Origin: Bog-473 sp963828825
Lineage (GTDB): Bacteria > Actinomycetota > Acidimicrobiia > Acidimicrobiales > RAAP-2
DNA: 64,000 bases
Assembly: GCA_963828825.1 (NCBI GenBank)
Contig: CAWHGF010000002.1
Location: 744,001-808,000, forward strand
Reading direction: 5' to 3'
Shown: in pieces, positions 18,060 through 27,107 of the stretch
How positions within the stretch are numbered: the stretch's first letter is position 1
Layout of the letters: every line of letters begins with the position of its first letter
The notes under the pieces: model-generated
Seen by the model: only the letters and a program-made list of their open reading frames with translations
Told to the model about the DNA's origin: nothing
The model's database searches: none
Program-made: the position numbers and the translations under genes

Positions 18060-18893
18060 GTGATCGCCCGGGATCTGGCGCCGGTGGCCTTCACGGCATG
18101 GGACGAATTGATCGACGCAGTCGCCTCGACCACGCCGAGCGACCTGACGGATCAGGCCCGTGCCATCGCTCGGGCCAGCCTCGACCCGGCTGTTCCTGCC
18201 GTTCCGAGATCCGACGCGATGGCCTTCGCCGAACAGATGGTCGTCGATGTGGCATCCATGACCACTGATGTTCGAGCGGCCGGGCTGGCCGAACTCGGTG
18301 CCGGTGCCCCAGCCTTCGTCCTTGCCGTATGGACGGAGGACATGATGATTCGCGCCGATTCCGCCTGGCGCGAGATGTTCGGCGAAGAATGGCGTCCGAT
18401 CCCGACTTCTGTCGAGACCGATCCCTGGGTGGCCCACGAAAGATTTCTCACAGAGGTGGCCAAACTGCCAGCCCTCGATCCGGTTACCTCCGAACTGGTC
18501 AGGCTCCGCGGGGCAAGAGCCCACGACTGCCGGCTCTGCCAGTCCCGCAGGAGCGTGAGTGCCATCGATCTGGCAGGTGGGAGTGATCTGTTCGACGACA
18601 GGGATCCGAGCGGTGTCTCCGACTCCCAGGCCCTGGCCCTCCGGGTCGTGGATGCCTTCGTGTGGCAGCCGATCCGCTGGCCACCCGGGCTCGGCAAGCA
18701 GGTCGTGGACGCTCTGGGTCCTGCCGCCGCAACCGAGCTGACCCTCGATATCGTCCGCAACGCCGCGAATAAGATCGCCGTCGCCTTCGACGCGGACGAC
18801 CCGCAGGTGGAGACGGGCGTCGAGTATTACGACATCGACGTGTCGACCGGGGAACTGCGCTACAACGTCAGCCCGATCACGCCCAGCGCCTGA
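18060..18893 (+). CDS. AhpD-like / carboxymuconolactone decarboxylase-fold protein
   Basis: A 277-residue protein starting at GTG 18060. The segment ELVRLRGARAHDCRLCQSRR near residues 145-165 is the AhpD/CMD core: a conserved acidic residue, H-x-C-x-x-C and a basic helix. The C-terminal part repeats a helical CMD-like region ending VRNAANKIAVAFDADDP. AhpD proteins use the CxxC pair in peroxide defence with alkylhydroperoxide reductase, and CMD members act on aromatic lactones. This one is longer than AhpD (about 175 residues), resembling the double-domain actinobacterial type. No AhpC is nearby. Confidence 0.75.
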   Translation: MIARDLAPVAFTAWDELIDAVASTTPSDLTDQARAIARASLDPAVPAVPRSDAMAFAEQMVVDVASMTTDVRAAGLAELGAGAPAFVLAVWTEDMMIRADSAWREMFGEEWRPIPTSVETDPWVAHERFLTEVAKLPALDPVTSELVRLRGARAHDCRLCQSRRSVSAIDLAGGSDLFDDRDPSGVSDSQALALRVVDAFVWQPIRWPPGLGKQVVDALGPAAATELTLDIVRNAANKIAVAFDADDPQVETGVEYYDIDVSTGELRYNVSPITPSA

Positions 18894-19082
18894 ACCACCG
18901 CTCGCGCTGGGGTGGGATCGACCCGGCACGGAGTAGGCAACTAAGAGGTTTGGAGAAGCGCAGGCACGCCCGCAAGCCGGCGGATGTACGGGGTTGCCCT
19001 GGACCCCATACCAAGCCTGCTTGGGACCCGCCCCGTCCCCCTCGGTGGCCCTGCCCCCGTGGACAGGGGTTACGGCAACTCC

Positions 19083-19751
19083 TCATCGGAGAGTGACGGT
19101 AACTCGTCGAGTTGCGTCGATCCTTGCCGAAGACCTGCGCCAGTTGACCAGGCGAATGTGCTCGCCCAATCGACCTCCCGCGGGGAAGTTGTAATTGGGG
19201 ACAGTGGTGTACGCCAACAGAGGGGCGGTTGGCGACCAGGCGAAGATCCCGACGCCGGTGGCAGTCACTTCCTCGGCTTGTGAAGATCCGGTCTCTACAA
19301 GCCACAAGGTGGAAGCCGGCACGGCGAATCCGTTGGCGGGTCCGGTGTGCAAGAACGCAAGCCACTGCTCGTCAGGCGACCAAGCTGGATTGCTATCAAA
19401 TCCACCGCCGTTCGGTCCTGTGACGGTGGTCAGGCTTCCTGCGTTCGAGAGCACTTCAAGCTGGCCGGAGGAGACGAATGCAAGATCCCCGTGGCCCGCC
19501 CACGCAGGGCCGTTGACAGTGAGAGGTCCGGGTGGCGGAGGATCAGGGGGACCAGGCGGAGCTACCGATGCGGGAGCGGCCGGCGGAGGGGTCGTGGACG
19601 CAGGCGGATGTGAAGGAAGCGATTGTCGAGAAACGGCGCCCAACGTGCTCGAAGGCGCCTCCACAATGCCAAATACCGCTCCGCCCGCGGCCATTGCCGC
19701 TAGGAGGCCCAGTGCCGCCCATGGGATCGCTCTCCTCGGAACCCGTTTCAA
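19083..19751 (-). CDS. Membrane-anchored TolB-like beta-propeller protein, probably truncated
   Basis: The 222-residue frame has one N-terminal helix (about residues 10-32), a proline-rich linker with runs such as PPGPPDPPPPGP, and then WD40-like/TolB repeats: GHGDLAFVSSGQLEVLS, DSNPAWSPDEQWLAFL and GIFAWSPTAPLLAYTT. Intact propellers need about six repeats; only two or three are present before the sequence turns basic (WRRSSARIDATRR) and stops. A frameshift or 3' deletion after about residue 195 is likely. The protein would be anchored outside the membrane. No partner gene is evident. Confidence 0.55.
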   Translation of the reverse strand: MKRVPRRAIPWAALGLLAAMAAGGAVFGIVEAPSSTLGAVSRQSLPSHPPASTTPPPAAPASVAPPGPPDPPPPGPLTVNGPAWAGHGDLAFVSSGQLEVLSNAGSLTTVTGPNGGGFDSNPAWSPDEQWLAFLHTGPANGFAVPASTLWLVETGSSQAEEVTATGVGIFAWSPTAPLLAYTTVPNYNFPAGGRLGEHIRLVNWRRSSARIDATRRVTVTLR

Positions 19752-20174
19752 CCGTCACCTCCTCAGGAGGCTGCTGCGCTGAGGTCTCTCAGCACATCAT
19801 CGGCCTAGCAAAGGGCCCACGCCAGTGCGTCCCTTTATGAAGCCCTTACCACCGGCCTCTGTCGGTGTCCCATCAGTGCCTGCCCCACCTTCCCGTCGTG
19901 TGGGGGAACCCTGGAGCGTTCGTGGATGCCGTGGCCAAACTTGTGGCAATCCACCGAACGGATTGGCGAAGTGAGCAGGACCCTCGATGCCCACTTTCGG
20001 GATGCAGCAAGCTGCGGCCCGCTTCGGACCAATGGCGTATGAACCGATTGCTGGATAGAAAGTGAGCCTGGTTCGGGTGTGGACACGGACACATGCAGGA
20101 AGGAGCCTCGGGGTGCCAAATGTGTTCTGGAATGGTGAGCTACTTGAACGCCTGGCTGGGTGATGGGAGGGACA
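19752..20174. other. Intergenic, no convincing gene
   Basis: Between two divergent genes. Several frames are open, but their composition is not protein-like and I recognise nothing. The only clear signal is GGGAGGGACA, the ribosome binding site for the SDR at 20175. Confidence 0.4.
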
Positions 20175-20978
20175 ATGTCGAACAGAGTTGCAATCGTCAC
20201 GGGTGCCTCGGCAGGCATCGGGCTGAGCGTGGCTTCTCGGCTCCATCGACGAGGGTGGGTCGTCGTCGGATCGAGCCGCCGAGGCACAGGCTCGAACGGA
20301 TGGACGTCCGTGGTGATGGATGTCGATGATGACCAATCCGTGACGGCTGGGGTGCAGGGAGTGGTTGTAGAGCACGGGCGCATCGATGCCGTGGTGGCCA
20401 GCGCTGGTTGGGGATTGGCCGGGGCGGTTGAGCAGACTCCCATAACTGAGGCGAAAGCTCAACTGGAGACGAACTTCTGGGGTGCCGTACGGGTCGTGCA
20501 GGCCGTGCTGCCGACGATGCGTCGTCAGGGATCTGGGCGGATCGTCCTCATCAGTTCCATCGGTGGCGTTATCGGCCTCCCATTCCAGGCGTTCTACAGC
20601 GCCAGCAAGTTCGCGCTGGAGGGCTACGGCGAGGCGTTGGCCTACGAAGTCGCACCGTTCGGCATCCAGGTGAACCTGGTGCAACCGGGCAACGTCCGGA
20701 CGGATTTCACTCAGAGCAGGCGTCAGGTCAGCGCGCCCGCAGATGACGATCCCTACGGCAACGCCGTTGCCAAGGCGATCGGCGTCATGGAGCACGATGA
20801 GGCGAACGGGGTTCCACCAGACAAGGTGGCCGTCGTCGTCGAGAAACTCCTGAACTCGGCTCGCCCCCGCCGGCGCGTCTCCGTTGGCAAGGTGGGGGAA
20901 CGGGTGGGACTCCCGGCCAAGCGCCTGTTGCCCTACCGGATATTCGAAGGGGCGGCCAAGTCCAGCCTCGGGGTGTAG
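20175..20978 (+). CDS. Short-chain dehydrogenase/reductase
   Basis: A 267-residue classical SDR. The cofactor loop TGASAGIG is at residues 9-16, the NAG-like site appears as SAGWG, the catalytic serine is in VLISSIGGVIG and YSASK holds the catalytic Tyr and Lys. ATG 20175 was chosen over an upstream ATG because GGGAGG lies just before it. The substrate is unknown. The 3' end overlaps a convergent hypothetical gene by 46 bases. Confidence 0.9.
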   Translation: MSNRVAIVTGASAGIGLSVASRLHRRGWVVVGSSRRGTGSNGWTSVVMDVDDDQSVTAGVQGVVVEHGRIDAVVASAGWGLAGAVEQTPITEAKAQLETNFWGAVRVVQAVLPTMRRQGSGRIVLISSIGGVIGLPFQAFYSASKFALEGYGEALAYEVAPFGIQVNLVQPGNVRTDFTQSRRQVSAPADDDPYGNAVAKAIGVMEHDEANGVPPDKVAVVVEKLLNSARPRRRVSVGKVGERVGLPAKRLLPYRIFEGAAKSSLGV

Positions 20979-21316
20979 TCGAACTCCCCATCGATTCCAA
21001 CGGCGACATAGAACCTCAGGGAGTTAAACAGTGGATCAAGCTGTTCCTTCGACAGGCCCCTCTCGCCCCATCCCACCGATCCGGCTGGATTCACAAACTT
21101 GCTTTCTAGGCAGGATCGACGCCACCGACGAGCACGAACGATCATCTCAATCTCGCCGTATTCGTCGGAGCACGAACAACGATGGTCTGCCGCCAAGGCA
21201 TTTACCCCTTGCTCAACCAGCTCTGGGTCTTCGGCGATAAAGGCCAGCGCAGCGGATTCGTCCCTGGGTTCAGTCTCCGATTCGCCCAGAGAATCGTGCT
21301 CGCTATCCGAACTCAC
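20933..21316 (-). CDS. Hypothetical protein (127 aa)
   Basis: A 127-residue acidic protein starting at ATG 21316 with no domain I can name. The frame has protein-like composition: a Ser/Glu/Asp-rich N-terminus, SALAFIAEDPELVEQ-type helix, a CSCSDEYGE segment, a basic ARRWRRSC stretch and FYVAVGIDGEFDYTP near the end. Its 3' end overlaps the convergent SDR, so the last 15 residues may come from readthrough past an earlier end. Moderately likely to be real. Confidence 0.42.
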   Translation of the reverse strand: MSSDSEHDSLGESETEPRDESAALAFIAEDPELVEQGVNALAADHRCSCSDEYGEIEMIVRARRWRRSCLESKFVNPAGSVGWGERGLSKEQLDPLFNSLRFYVAVGIDGEFDYTPRLDLAAPSNIR

Positions 21317-21443
21317 GGACTGAGCTTGCCATGATCGCCGAGTTCATCTGCCCCTAGGCCGAAGTGCCGAACTGCCCCACCGTTCCGGCATTATGGCTGG
21401 GCCGTCTCTCCGGGCGGGAGACGACTGATGTTAGAAATCGTGC

Positions 21444-21929
21444 ATGGCGACGTCATCGACACGGCTGGTCCTGATCTGTGGGCTTCCAGCCTCGGGTAAG
21501 TCCACACTCGCTCGTCTGCTCGCACCCGAAATCCCCGCCATCAGGTTGGATAAGGACGGGTGGACGGCTTCACTGGGCGCCGATGTGTGGGATGAAGAAT
21601 TCCGAGTCCGTCTCGAACAACAGCTTTGGGTTCTCACCCAGGATCTCCTCTTCCAGGGTCAGAGCGTGATTCTCGAGTGGGGCCACTGGGCGCGAGTTGA
21701 ACGCGACGAGAAACGACTCGGGGCGCGAGCTTTGGGGGTGGGGGTCGAGCTGCATTACCTTCGGGCGCCGTTGGAGGAGTTGATCGGGCGAGCTGAACGT
21801 CGCAATGCGTCGGGCGAGTGGACGGCCGCGCCCATCACTCGGGCTCACTTTGAAGAGTGGGCAACGATCTTTCAACCGCCCAATGAGGAGGAGATCCTGT
21901 TGTTCGACGAGCCCGTTGCCGACGGTTGA
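21444..21929 (+). CDS. P-loop kinase-like ATPase
   Basis: A 161-residue protein with an N-terminal Walker A, ICGLPASGKSTLARLLA (residues 11-27), then the substrate-side region AIRLDKDGWTASLG, a VILEWGHWARVERD strand that could hold Walker B, and an arginine-rich lid region (LIGRAERRNAS). This is the layout of small predicted kinases of the AAA_33/zeta-toxin-like group, which phosphorylate small molecules or nucleotide sugars. The substrate is not predictable. No antitoxin-like gene is adjacent, so a toxin role is unlikely. Confidence 0.8.
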   Translation: MATSSTRLVLICGLPASGKSTLARLLAPEIPAIRLDKDGWTASLGADVWDEEFRVRLEQQLWVLTQDLLFQGQSVILEWGHWARVERDEKRLGARALGVGVELHYLRAPLEELIGRAERRNASGEWTAAPITRAHFEEWATIFQPPNEEEILLFDEPVADG

Positions 21930-21985
21930 TCTCGTCGATCCTGTCCCGCGATCTCTCAGCAACACCGAAGTTCCCGAGTGCCCGT

Positions 21986-22629
21986 CTAACCGATGGCGTT
22001 CGGGGTCAGTCTGAGCGGGACCGGTCTGTCATCTCTGGGTACACCAGCTCCTACTCTGCTGCACGGGCCAACAGCCGATGAGGACCTTCGTCGCGGGCCC
22101 GGTGATCGTATGGCCGACGTCCTCTCAGAAGGGGGGCCGAGTACCCGAAGCCGCTCCTCTGGGGGATGGCAGTCCTGATCGAAGGAGAACCAGCAACTCA
22201 AGAGGGGCATGGTCAGCAGTCCGTGTCCCTGGTCGGCGGTGACCTCGGTGCAGTCGCGGCGCCACCCCATCCGTTCATAGAAAGGCTGACGGATGTCACG
22301 GCAGAACAGCAGAGCAAAAGGCCTTCCGACCGCCCCCATGCGTGCGGTCGTCTCTTGGACCAGACGAGAACCAATGCCCTGTCCCCGCATCGATGGGTGA
22401 ACCATAACGCTGCCGAGGCCCACTCCCGGGACCCGGACGCCGTCCGCCTCCACCGCGATCAAGATGTACCCGGCGTGAGCAACGAGTTGTCCTGCCTTCG
22501 AGAGGACCACATGATGGTCTTTCGGTGCCCATGAAATTCCCAGATGGTCTGTTCCGTATGGATCCCCTCTCCATCAGAGAGCACCGTGGCCTCTGCAGCG
22601 GAGAAAGTCGACGGCTCGGTGAACTCCAT
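21986..22629 (-). pseudogene. GNAT N-acetyltransferase, frameshifted
   Basis: From ATG 22629 the frame gives EFTEPSTFSAAEATVLSDGE and EQTIWEF, typical of an N-terminus. Near 22530 the frame changes and continues APKDHHVVLSKAGQLVAHAG, GVGLGSVMVHPSMRGQGIGS (acetyl-CoA binding motif A, R-G-Q-G-I-G), FALLFCRDIRQPFYERMGWR, and MPLLSCWFSFDQDC. One base added or removed joins them. The end VLGPP would normally be followed closely by a stop, yet the frame runs on to 21986, so a second indel near 22130 is possible. The N-acetyltransferase substrate is unknown. Confidence 0.68.
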
Positions 22630-22839
22630 CAACGGCGACGGTATCAAAAGTTGAAAGCCGATCTTGCTCGAGACCGCGTTGAAGGTTCCCACAACATACG
22701 GTCCCAAAACGTAAGAAGGTCATGAACGCGGAACCAGTTCCGTCTTACCTGTGACCTGGCGTGGGCGTTTGGGTCGGTCATGAGGGGAAGAGTAAGGCAC
22801 CCAGGTGACGCCCCCATCCGGCATCGAACGTGGGCACCT

Positions 22840-23304
22840 TCAGTCGGCGATGACCTGTGCGCGGAGTCGAGCGACCAGCCTCCGCATCTCGTCCTCGCCA
22901 ACTCGGGGTGCGTCCGGCCACTCTCGGAGCCGGACCCCCCAATACTCCCGCGGGGTGCCTGGATACCGGGGTGCCAGGACGACGTGAAGGTGACCAAGCC
23001 CGTCACCGAATACAAAGCTGTAGACGTGCTCGGCCTCGGCCACCGCCTTCAGTGCTCGGGCCAGACGATTCACCAACACGCCGAGGTCCCCGGCTTCCCG
23101 GTCGGTCAGGTCGCCGAGTTCGGCGACGTGCCGCTTGGGTTCGGCGACGAGATAACCCCGATAAGTCACCGCAGGTCCGGTTAGCGGATAAGCATGTCCG
23201 GCGTAGACCAGCTCATCCTCGAAGAGGACGCCCCCCAGGGCGGCATCGCCGAGCGCATGCTTGGCGCAGACAAAGCAATCTGGGGGCCGCAGCTCACTAT
23301 CCAT
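22840..23304 (-). CDS. HIT family protein
   Basis: A 154-residue protein. DCFVCAKHALGD near the start has the C-x-x-C often seen in HIT proteins, GYLVAEPKRHVAELGDLTD is the conserved substrate-side strand, and GHLHVVLAPRY near residue 108 is the histidine triad region. Only the first two histidines remain; the third is valine (HLHVV instead of HxHxH). The middle histidine, the usual nucleophile, is kept, so nucleotide hydrolase or transferase activity is still possible. It stands alone. Confidence 0.86.
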   Translation of the reverse strand: MDSELRPPDCFVCAKHALGDAALGGVLFEDELVYAGHAYPLTGPAVTYRGYLVAEPKRHVAELGDLTDREAGDLGVLVNRLARALKAVAEAEHVYSFVFGDGLGHLHVVLAPRYPGTPREYWGVRLREWPDAPRVGEDEMRRLVARLRAQVIAD

Positions 23305-23494
23305 GAGTCAAGCTTCCCGCGCGCGCCGGTCCTCCTGCCGGACTTCATCCGAAGCCGAGTGTCTCGTCCGCAAGTCCGGCAAGTTGGCACTCCGTCCCGG
23401 CAGCGAGGACGGGGAAAACCTCAGCACGGATCACGGACGCGCGTTATGGGTCAGCCGCCGCTCTCCAGATCCCTCGATATGCGCTACGTAAAGC

Positions 23495-23889
23495 GTGGCG
23501 AACCCGTTTGTGCAGAGCATGGCCAGCAATTTCGAGCAAGCGCTGCGGCTGATGGAGGCGGCGCTGACTGGTTGTCCCGACGACCGGTGGGAGATGGCCT
23601 TGTGGCCGGACGAGGCGCCCACGGGTCCTACGCCACACGGGGGATTGCACAGCTCAGCCCCCGGTTCCTGGCATACCACGCGCTGCTCACCCTCGACTAC
23701 GACCTCACCGCCGAGTTCGGGCCGTGGGAACCGCCACAACCCTTTGACGAGAACACCTACGCCTTTCCCGTACGTTCACCAAGGCCGAACTTCTCAGGGC
23801 AAGGGGGCTTTTCTTGTGCCATGTGGCCCGCCTGCTCCTGCCCGTCGTTTGTCAGGGACCTGACTCAGTCGGCGAGGTCACGCTGATAC
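23495..23889 (+). pseudogene. DinB family protein, multiply frameshifted
   Basis: The reading starts ANPFVQSMASNFEQALRLME and MALWPDEAPTGPTPHGG, which fit a DinB four-helix bundle N-terminus. After about 23650 the homologous sequence moves to another frame (FLAYHALLTLDYDLTAEFGP, then PPQPFDENTYAFPVR), and after about 23780 to a third (FTKAELLRARGLFLCHV). At least two indels break it and the metal-binding third histidine region cannot be made. DinB proteins are metal-dependent thiol or glutathione-S-transferase-like enzymes. The end overlaps the convergent HD-domain gene. Confidence 0.62.
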
Positions 23890-24317
23890 CAGCTGCCGGG
23901 CCGACCCCCAGGCTGTGCGGGACGCTCAGCGGTCTCGCTTGACTCAGGCAGACGACGGTTGTTCGCCAGGTTGCGTCGGAAGTCGATTACTTTCACACGT
24001 CGTGCAACATCATTTGCAGAGAGGCGCTCGATGTAGTCGGCGTGGGCCTCGTTGGGTCGGTGTGTCAGACAGTCGATTGCCGTAGCGACAACGGCGGGGA
24101 ACCCTCGATCCGCTAAATCACGAATCTGACAGTCGGTGTCTTCGACTACGTCGCGGAGGACGGCAGCCATCTGATCGACAGGGTCGCCGAACTCGAGCAT
24201 CAGCCGCAATGGATGGAGTATGTAGGGTTCTGCGTCCGGTGACGGGTAACGCTGGCCTCGATGGGTCTCCGCAGCAAGGATTATCGCATCGTCGACCGAA
24301 GCAGTAGATGGGTTCAC
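23865..24317 (-). CDS. HD-domain protein with a lost active-site histidine
   Basis: A 150-residue protein resembling short stand-alone HD phosphohydrolases related to the SpoT/MESH1 hydrolase fold. AAETHRGQRY holds the first metal histidine, PYILHPLRLMLEF the next conserved element, LRDVVEDTD corresponds to the usual HDVVEDT, and VKVIDFRRNLANNRRLPES to the helix with the last metal aspartate. In the core motif His is replaced by Arg (LRDVVEDT), which should remove one metal ligand. It may be inactive or have a non-catalytic role. The extreme C-terminus (after NNRRLPES) is basic and could reflect a changed frame. Confidence 0.74.
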   Translation of the reverse strand: MNPSTASVDDAIILAAETHRGQRYPSPDAEPYILHPLRLMLEFGDPVDQMAAVLRDVVEDTDCQIRDLADRGFPAVVATAIDCLTHRPNEAHADYIERLSANDVARRVKVIDFRRNLANNRRLPESSETAERPAQPGGRPGSWYQRDLAD

Positions 24318-24449
24318 CGCAGCAACGATACGTCGAGAAAGCTCCGACTCGGCGGTCGGGACACACCTACTTCAGATCCTCCCCGACGCGTCATGTGGGG
24401 CTGTGGGCGTACACTCCTAATCAGAGGCACCGAACCGGAGGAACGTTCC

Positions 24450-24719
24450 GTGAAGAGACTCGCGAAGTTGTCGTGGCGGGCTCGGGGTCGTGCTGGTGGT
24501 ACTTGCACCGCCGAAGTTGACCTCCCGATTCGCGGCTATCGAATCGACCCAAAGTACCGGTCCAATCCTCTGACGCAATCCGGGCCCGAGGGATCACCCC
24601 CCACGGTGTCATGGATCTCCTTCGACGGGGACGCCTACTGGGTCCGGCTCTCAGCTGCCAAGGGCTGGCCGCGTTCGATTCGGGTGACCCAAGGCGATGT
24701 GGACGGAGCGAGGGATTAA
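24450..24719 (+). CDS. Hypothetical small protein (89 aa)
   Basis: Starts at GTG 24450 with a good GGAGGA sequence eight bases upstream. The basic N-terminus (KRLAKLSWRARGRAGG) is followed by a more ordered C-terminal half with SPPTVSWISFDGDAYWVRLS and RSIRVTQGDVDGARD. No family recognised. In the adjacent frame a short hydrophobic stretch, VVLVVLAP, overlaps the N-terminal part, so a frameshifted secreted protein is an alternative. The strong ribosome binding site is the best evidence. Confidence 0.42.
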   Translation: MKRLAKLSWRARGRAGGTCTAEVDLPIRGYRIDPKYRSNPLTQSGPEGSPPTVSWISFDGDAYWVRLSAAKGWPRSIRVTQGDVDGARD

Positions 24720-24857
24720 GAAACTCGGGTTAATGACATCGGTCATTCGCACCCAAGGTCAGAACAGAAGGTTTCGTTGCTCGCTGTGGAGTTAGTCCTC
24801 GAGTCCCATGCGTTGGGCCCACGGATGGACGACCAACGCGTCAGGCAGTGTCGTCCT

Positions 24858-26927
24858 TCAGGAGCGCACGGCTAAATGGCGGCGCCCGAAGGCGAAGGCC
24901 AGGCCGTAGAGGACTGCCACCACCACGAGAAGGAATCGGAACCCCGTGATCAGCGAAAGGTACGCGAGGACTCCGCCGACGATCGCCCCGAGCAGATTTG
25001 CACCGAAGGCAGTGGTGGAAGAACCCACATCCTTGAAGCGTTGGGCGAAGACGAGGTTGGCGATGAAGATCGGGGCGAACGCCAGCGCTGTCGCCGCCAC
25101 GAAGCGCAACACGACTGGAAGATCAAGCAACGATTCTTGCGGGATGACGAAAGAGACGCCCAAGGAGACGAGCAACGCAAGGTACAGCACCATCGGGCGC
25201 GGGAGCTTTATGTGTCGCGCGGTCTCGACCGCCGCGTAGACACTGAGCAACACGCCGGCGAACACGAGCGAATTCACGAACCAAGTGGTTCCGAACAAAA
25301 GGGCGAACTGTATGATGTTCTTGGACTCGAGCAACAAGAACGCCGCTCCCATCCAGAACAGGTCCACGAATGGAGCCATCTTCTTGAGCGGCCCCCCCGC
25401 CACCCGCACCACGAGCAGCGACGCCGCCAGGATCAGCCCGAGGACCAAGAGGTAGAAGTTCGGGATCGAAGGAACCGGCAGGTACGGATACGGACGGTCG
25501 TCTGAGACCGGCGCCACCGCATCTCCGTTCCAGAAGCTCGAGCACCTCGGAGTGTTGCCATCGAGCGCGACCGTGAGAACCGCCTGCTCGCGTCCGCTCA
25601 GAGTGCTTCCGACCTCGACACACGGACGCGAGCCGAACACATTGTCGAGGGTCGTCGCATAGCGGTCGAGCAGGAACGGCTCGTAGTAGTTGTACATGAC
25701 GAAGGTGCCGCCGGGGGCCAGGTGAGATCTCGCAGCTTGAATGGCCTGGGTCGTGAGCAAGTAGTTCTCGAGGCCGACCGGTGCGGACTGGCCCGTGAGC
25801 GCTGTCTGGGAGTCGGGCAGCGCATAAAGGATCAGCGAGTAGCGCTTTTTCGTGTCCTGTATGAACGCCCGTCCGTCGTCAACATAGACGCTCACGCGCG
25901 GACTCTCATAAGCGTGCTCGGGGTTGTACTGCTTCCCGAGAGCCACGAGCTCCGGGTCGATCTCGACGGCGTCGACGTGGCGAGCCCCCGCCGACAGTGC
26001 CACGCCGACGTCGTTGCCCGTGCCCGCTCCGATCACGAGCACATCGGAGAGAGAGCTGCGTGTCACGTGCCGGTAAGGAAAGAAGTAGAAGGGCTCGATC
26101 CTGCGCAGCGTGGAGATCGAGTACAAGGTCTGGAAGGGGATGTTGTTGGCCGAGACCGACAACCCGCGGTAGCTATGGCCGTCGACGGTCGTGGTGACGT
26201 GGCCCGTGGTGATCTTGTAGTAGGGGGACCAGACATCGACGCTCGAGAGCGATTCGACCAGCAGCATCAGCACCACGGCGGCGATCATGCCCCACTGCCA
26301 CCACCGCGCTTTTATGCCCAGTAGCAATATGAACAACGCGGCCACCACCGCCCCCCAGGCGATGGGCGGGAGCCCGACGAAGGAAAGCGCCGAAAAAAGC
26401 GCGATCCCTCCGATGCTGCCGATGATGTCGAAGCGGTAGGCGTCGAGCGGCTTGAACTGGGCGAATGACCGCGCCAAGGCCTGGCCGAGACCGGCCATCA
26501 CGAGGACCACCAGCGCGAAGACCACTGGGAGGCTTACCCACTGCGACAGCGGATGGTGACCCGAGAGGCCCTCGAACTCGTGGGGGCCGCGCAGGGTGAC
26601 GAGCTTCACGGGGAAGATCAGCGCGAACGCGACAAGGACCGCGAGGGTTGCCGGCGCCAGCCGAAACAGATTCTGTGCCGAACGGGCGAGCAGGAACCCC
26701 ACCCCGATACCCAAGAAGCTCGCCAAGAGCACAAAGTTCGGGATGTTCGCCAAGTGGACGTCGTTGGCGGCCGTCCAGCGGATTAGTGCGAGCTCCAGGA
26801 AGAGCGTAAGCATGCTCAGCGTTACGAGCCGCCACGGGCTCCGCTCCAACGTGAAGCCGGCTGGCCATACGGCTGACAGGCGCCGCTGTTCGCCTCTGTT
26901 GACGGTGGAGGTGGTCGTGGTGGCCAT
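24858..26927 (-). CDS. Spermidine-synthase-like domain in a polytopic membrane protein
   Basis: A 689-residue protein with three parts. Residues about 30-240 carry seven or eight helices. Residues about 250-480 are a spermine/spermidine synthase-type Rossmann domain: DVLVIGAGTGNDVGVALSAG is the SAM/dcSAM-binding loop, AVEIDPELVALGKQYNPEHA the acidic residue after strand 2, YVDDGRAFIQDTKKRYSLIL the next strand. The final 200 residues are another six helices. Known as the fused membrane/spermidine synthase-like family, with no proven reaction. ATG 26927 chosen; an in-frame ATG lies at 26981. It is a single gene with no polyamine genes nearby. Confidence 0.85.
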   Translation of the reverse strand: MATTTTSTVNRGEQRRLSAVWPAGFTLERSPWRLVTLSMLTLFLELALIRWTAANDVHLANIPNFVLLASFLGIGVGFLLARSAQNLFRLAPATLAVLVAFALIFPVKLVTLRGPHEFEGLSGHHPLSQWVSLPVVFALVVLVMAGLGQALARSFAQFKPLDAYRFDIIGSIGGIALFSALSFVGLPPIAWGAVVAALFILLLGIKARWWQWGMIAAVVLMLLVESLSSVDVWSPYYKITTGHVTTTVDGHSYRGLSVSANNIPFQTLYSISTLRRIEPFYFFPYRHVTRSSLSDVLVIGAGTGNDVGVALSAGARHVDAVEIDPELVALGKQYNPEHAYESPRVSVYVDDGRAFIQDTKKRYSLILYALPDSQTALTGQSAPVGLENYLLTTQAIQAARSHLAPGGTFVMYNYYEPFLLDRYATTLDNVFGSRPCVEVGSTLSGREQAVLTVALDGNTPRCSSFWNGDAVAPVSDDRPYPYLPVPSIPNFYLLVLGLILAASLLVVRVAGGPLKKMAPFVDLFWMGAAFLLLESKNIIQFALLFGTTWFVNSLVFAGVLLSVYAAVETARHIKLPRPMVLYLALLVSLGVSFVIPQESLLDLPVVLRFVAATALAFAPIFIANLVFAQRFKDVGSSTTAFGANLLGAIVGGVLAYLSLITGFRFLLVVVAVLYGLAFAFGRRHLAVRS

Positions 26928-27107
26928 CAGTGGGTGTGGGAGCCGTACGAATGTCGTCGGGCTTCCCGGCGTCTTCGTCAAACCTTATCCAAGCGCAGAT
27001 CGCCAGTTACGGAAGGCTTGCTTTAGATGCTAAACGTCCCATAACGTGCGTGCTATTGCGAGCTGAGGTGGTAGCCCTGGGGTGCGTTAGAGAATACGGT
27101 AATCCCG

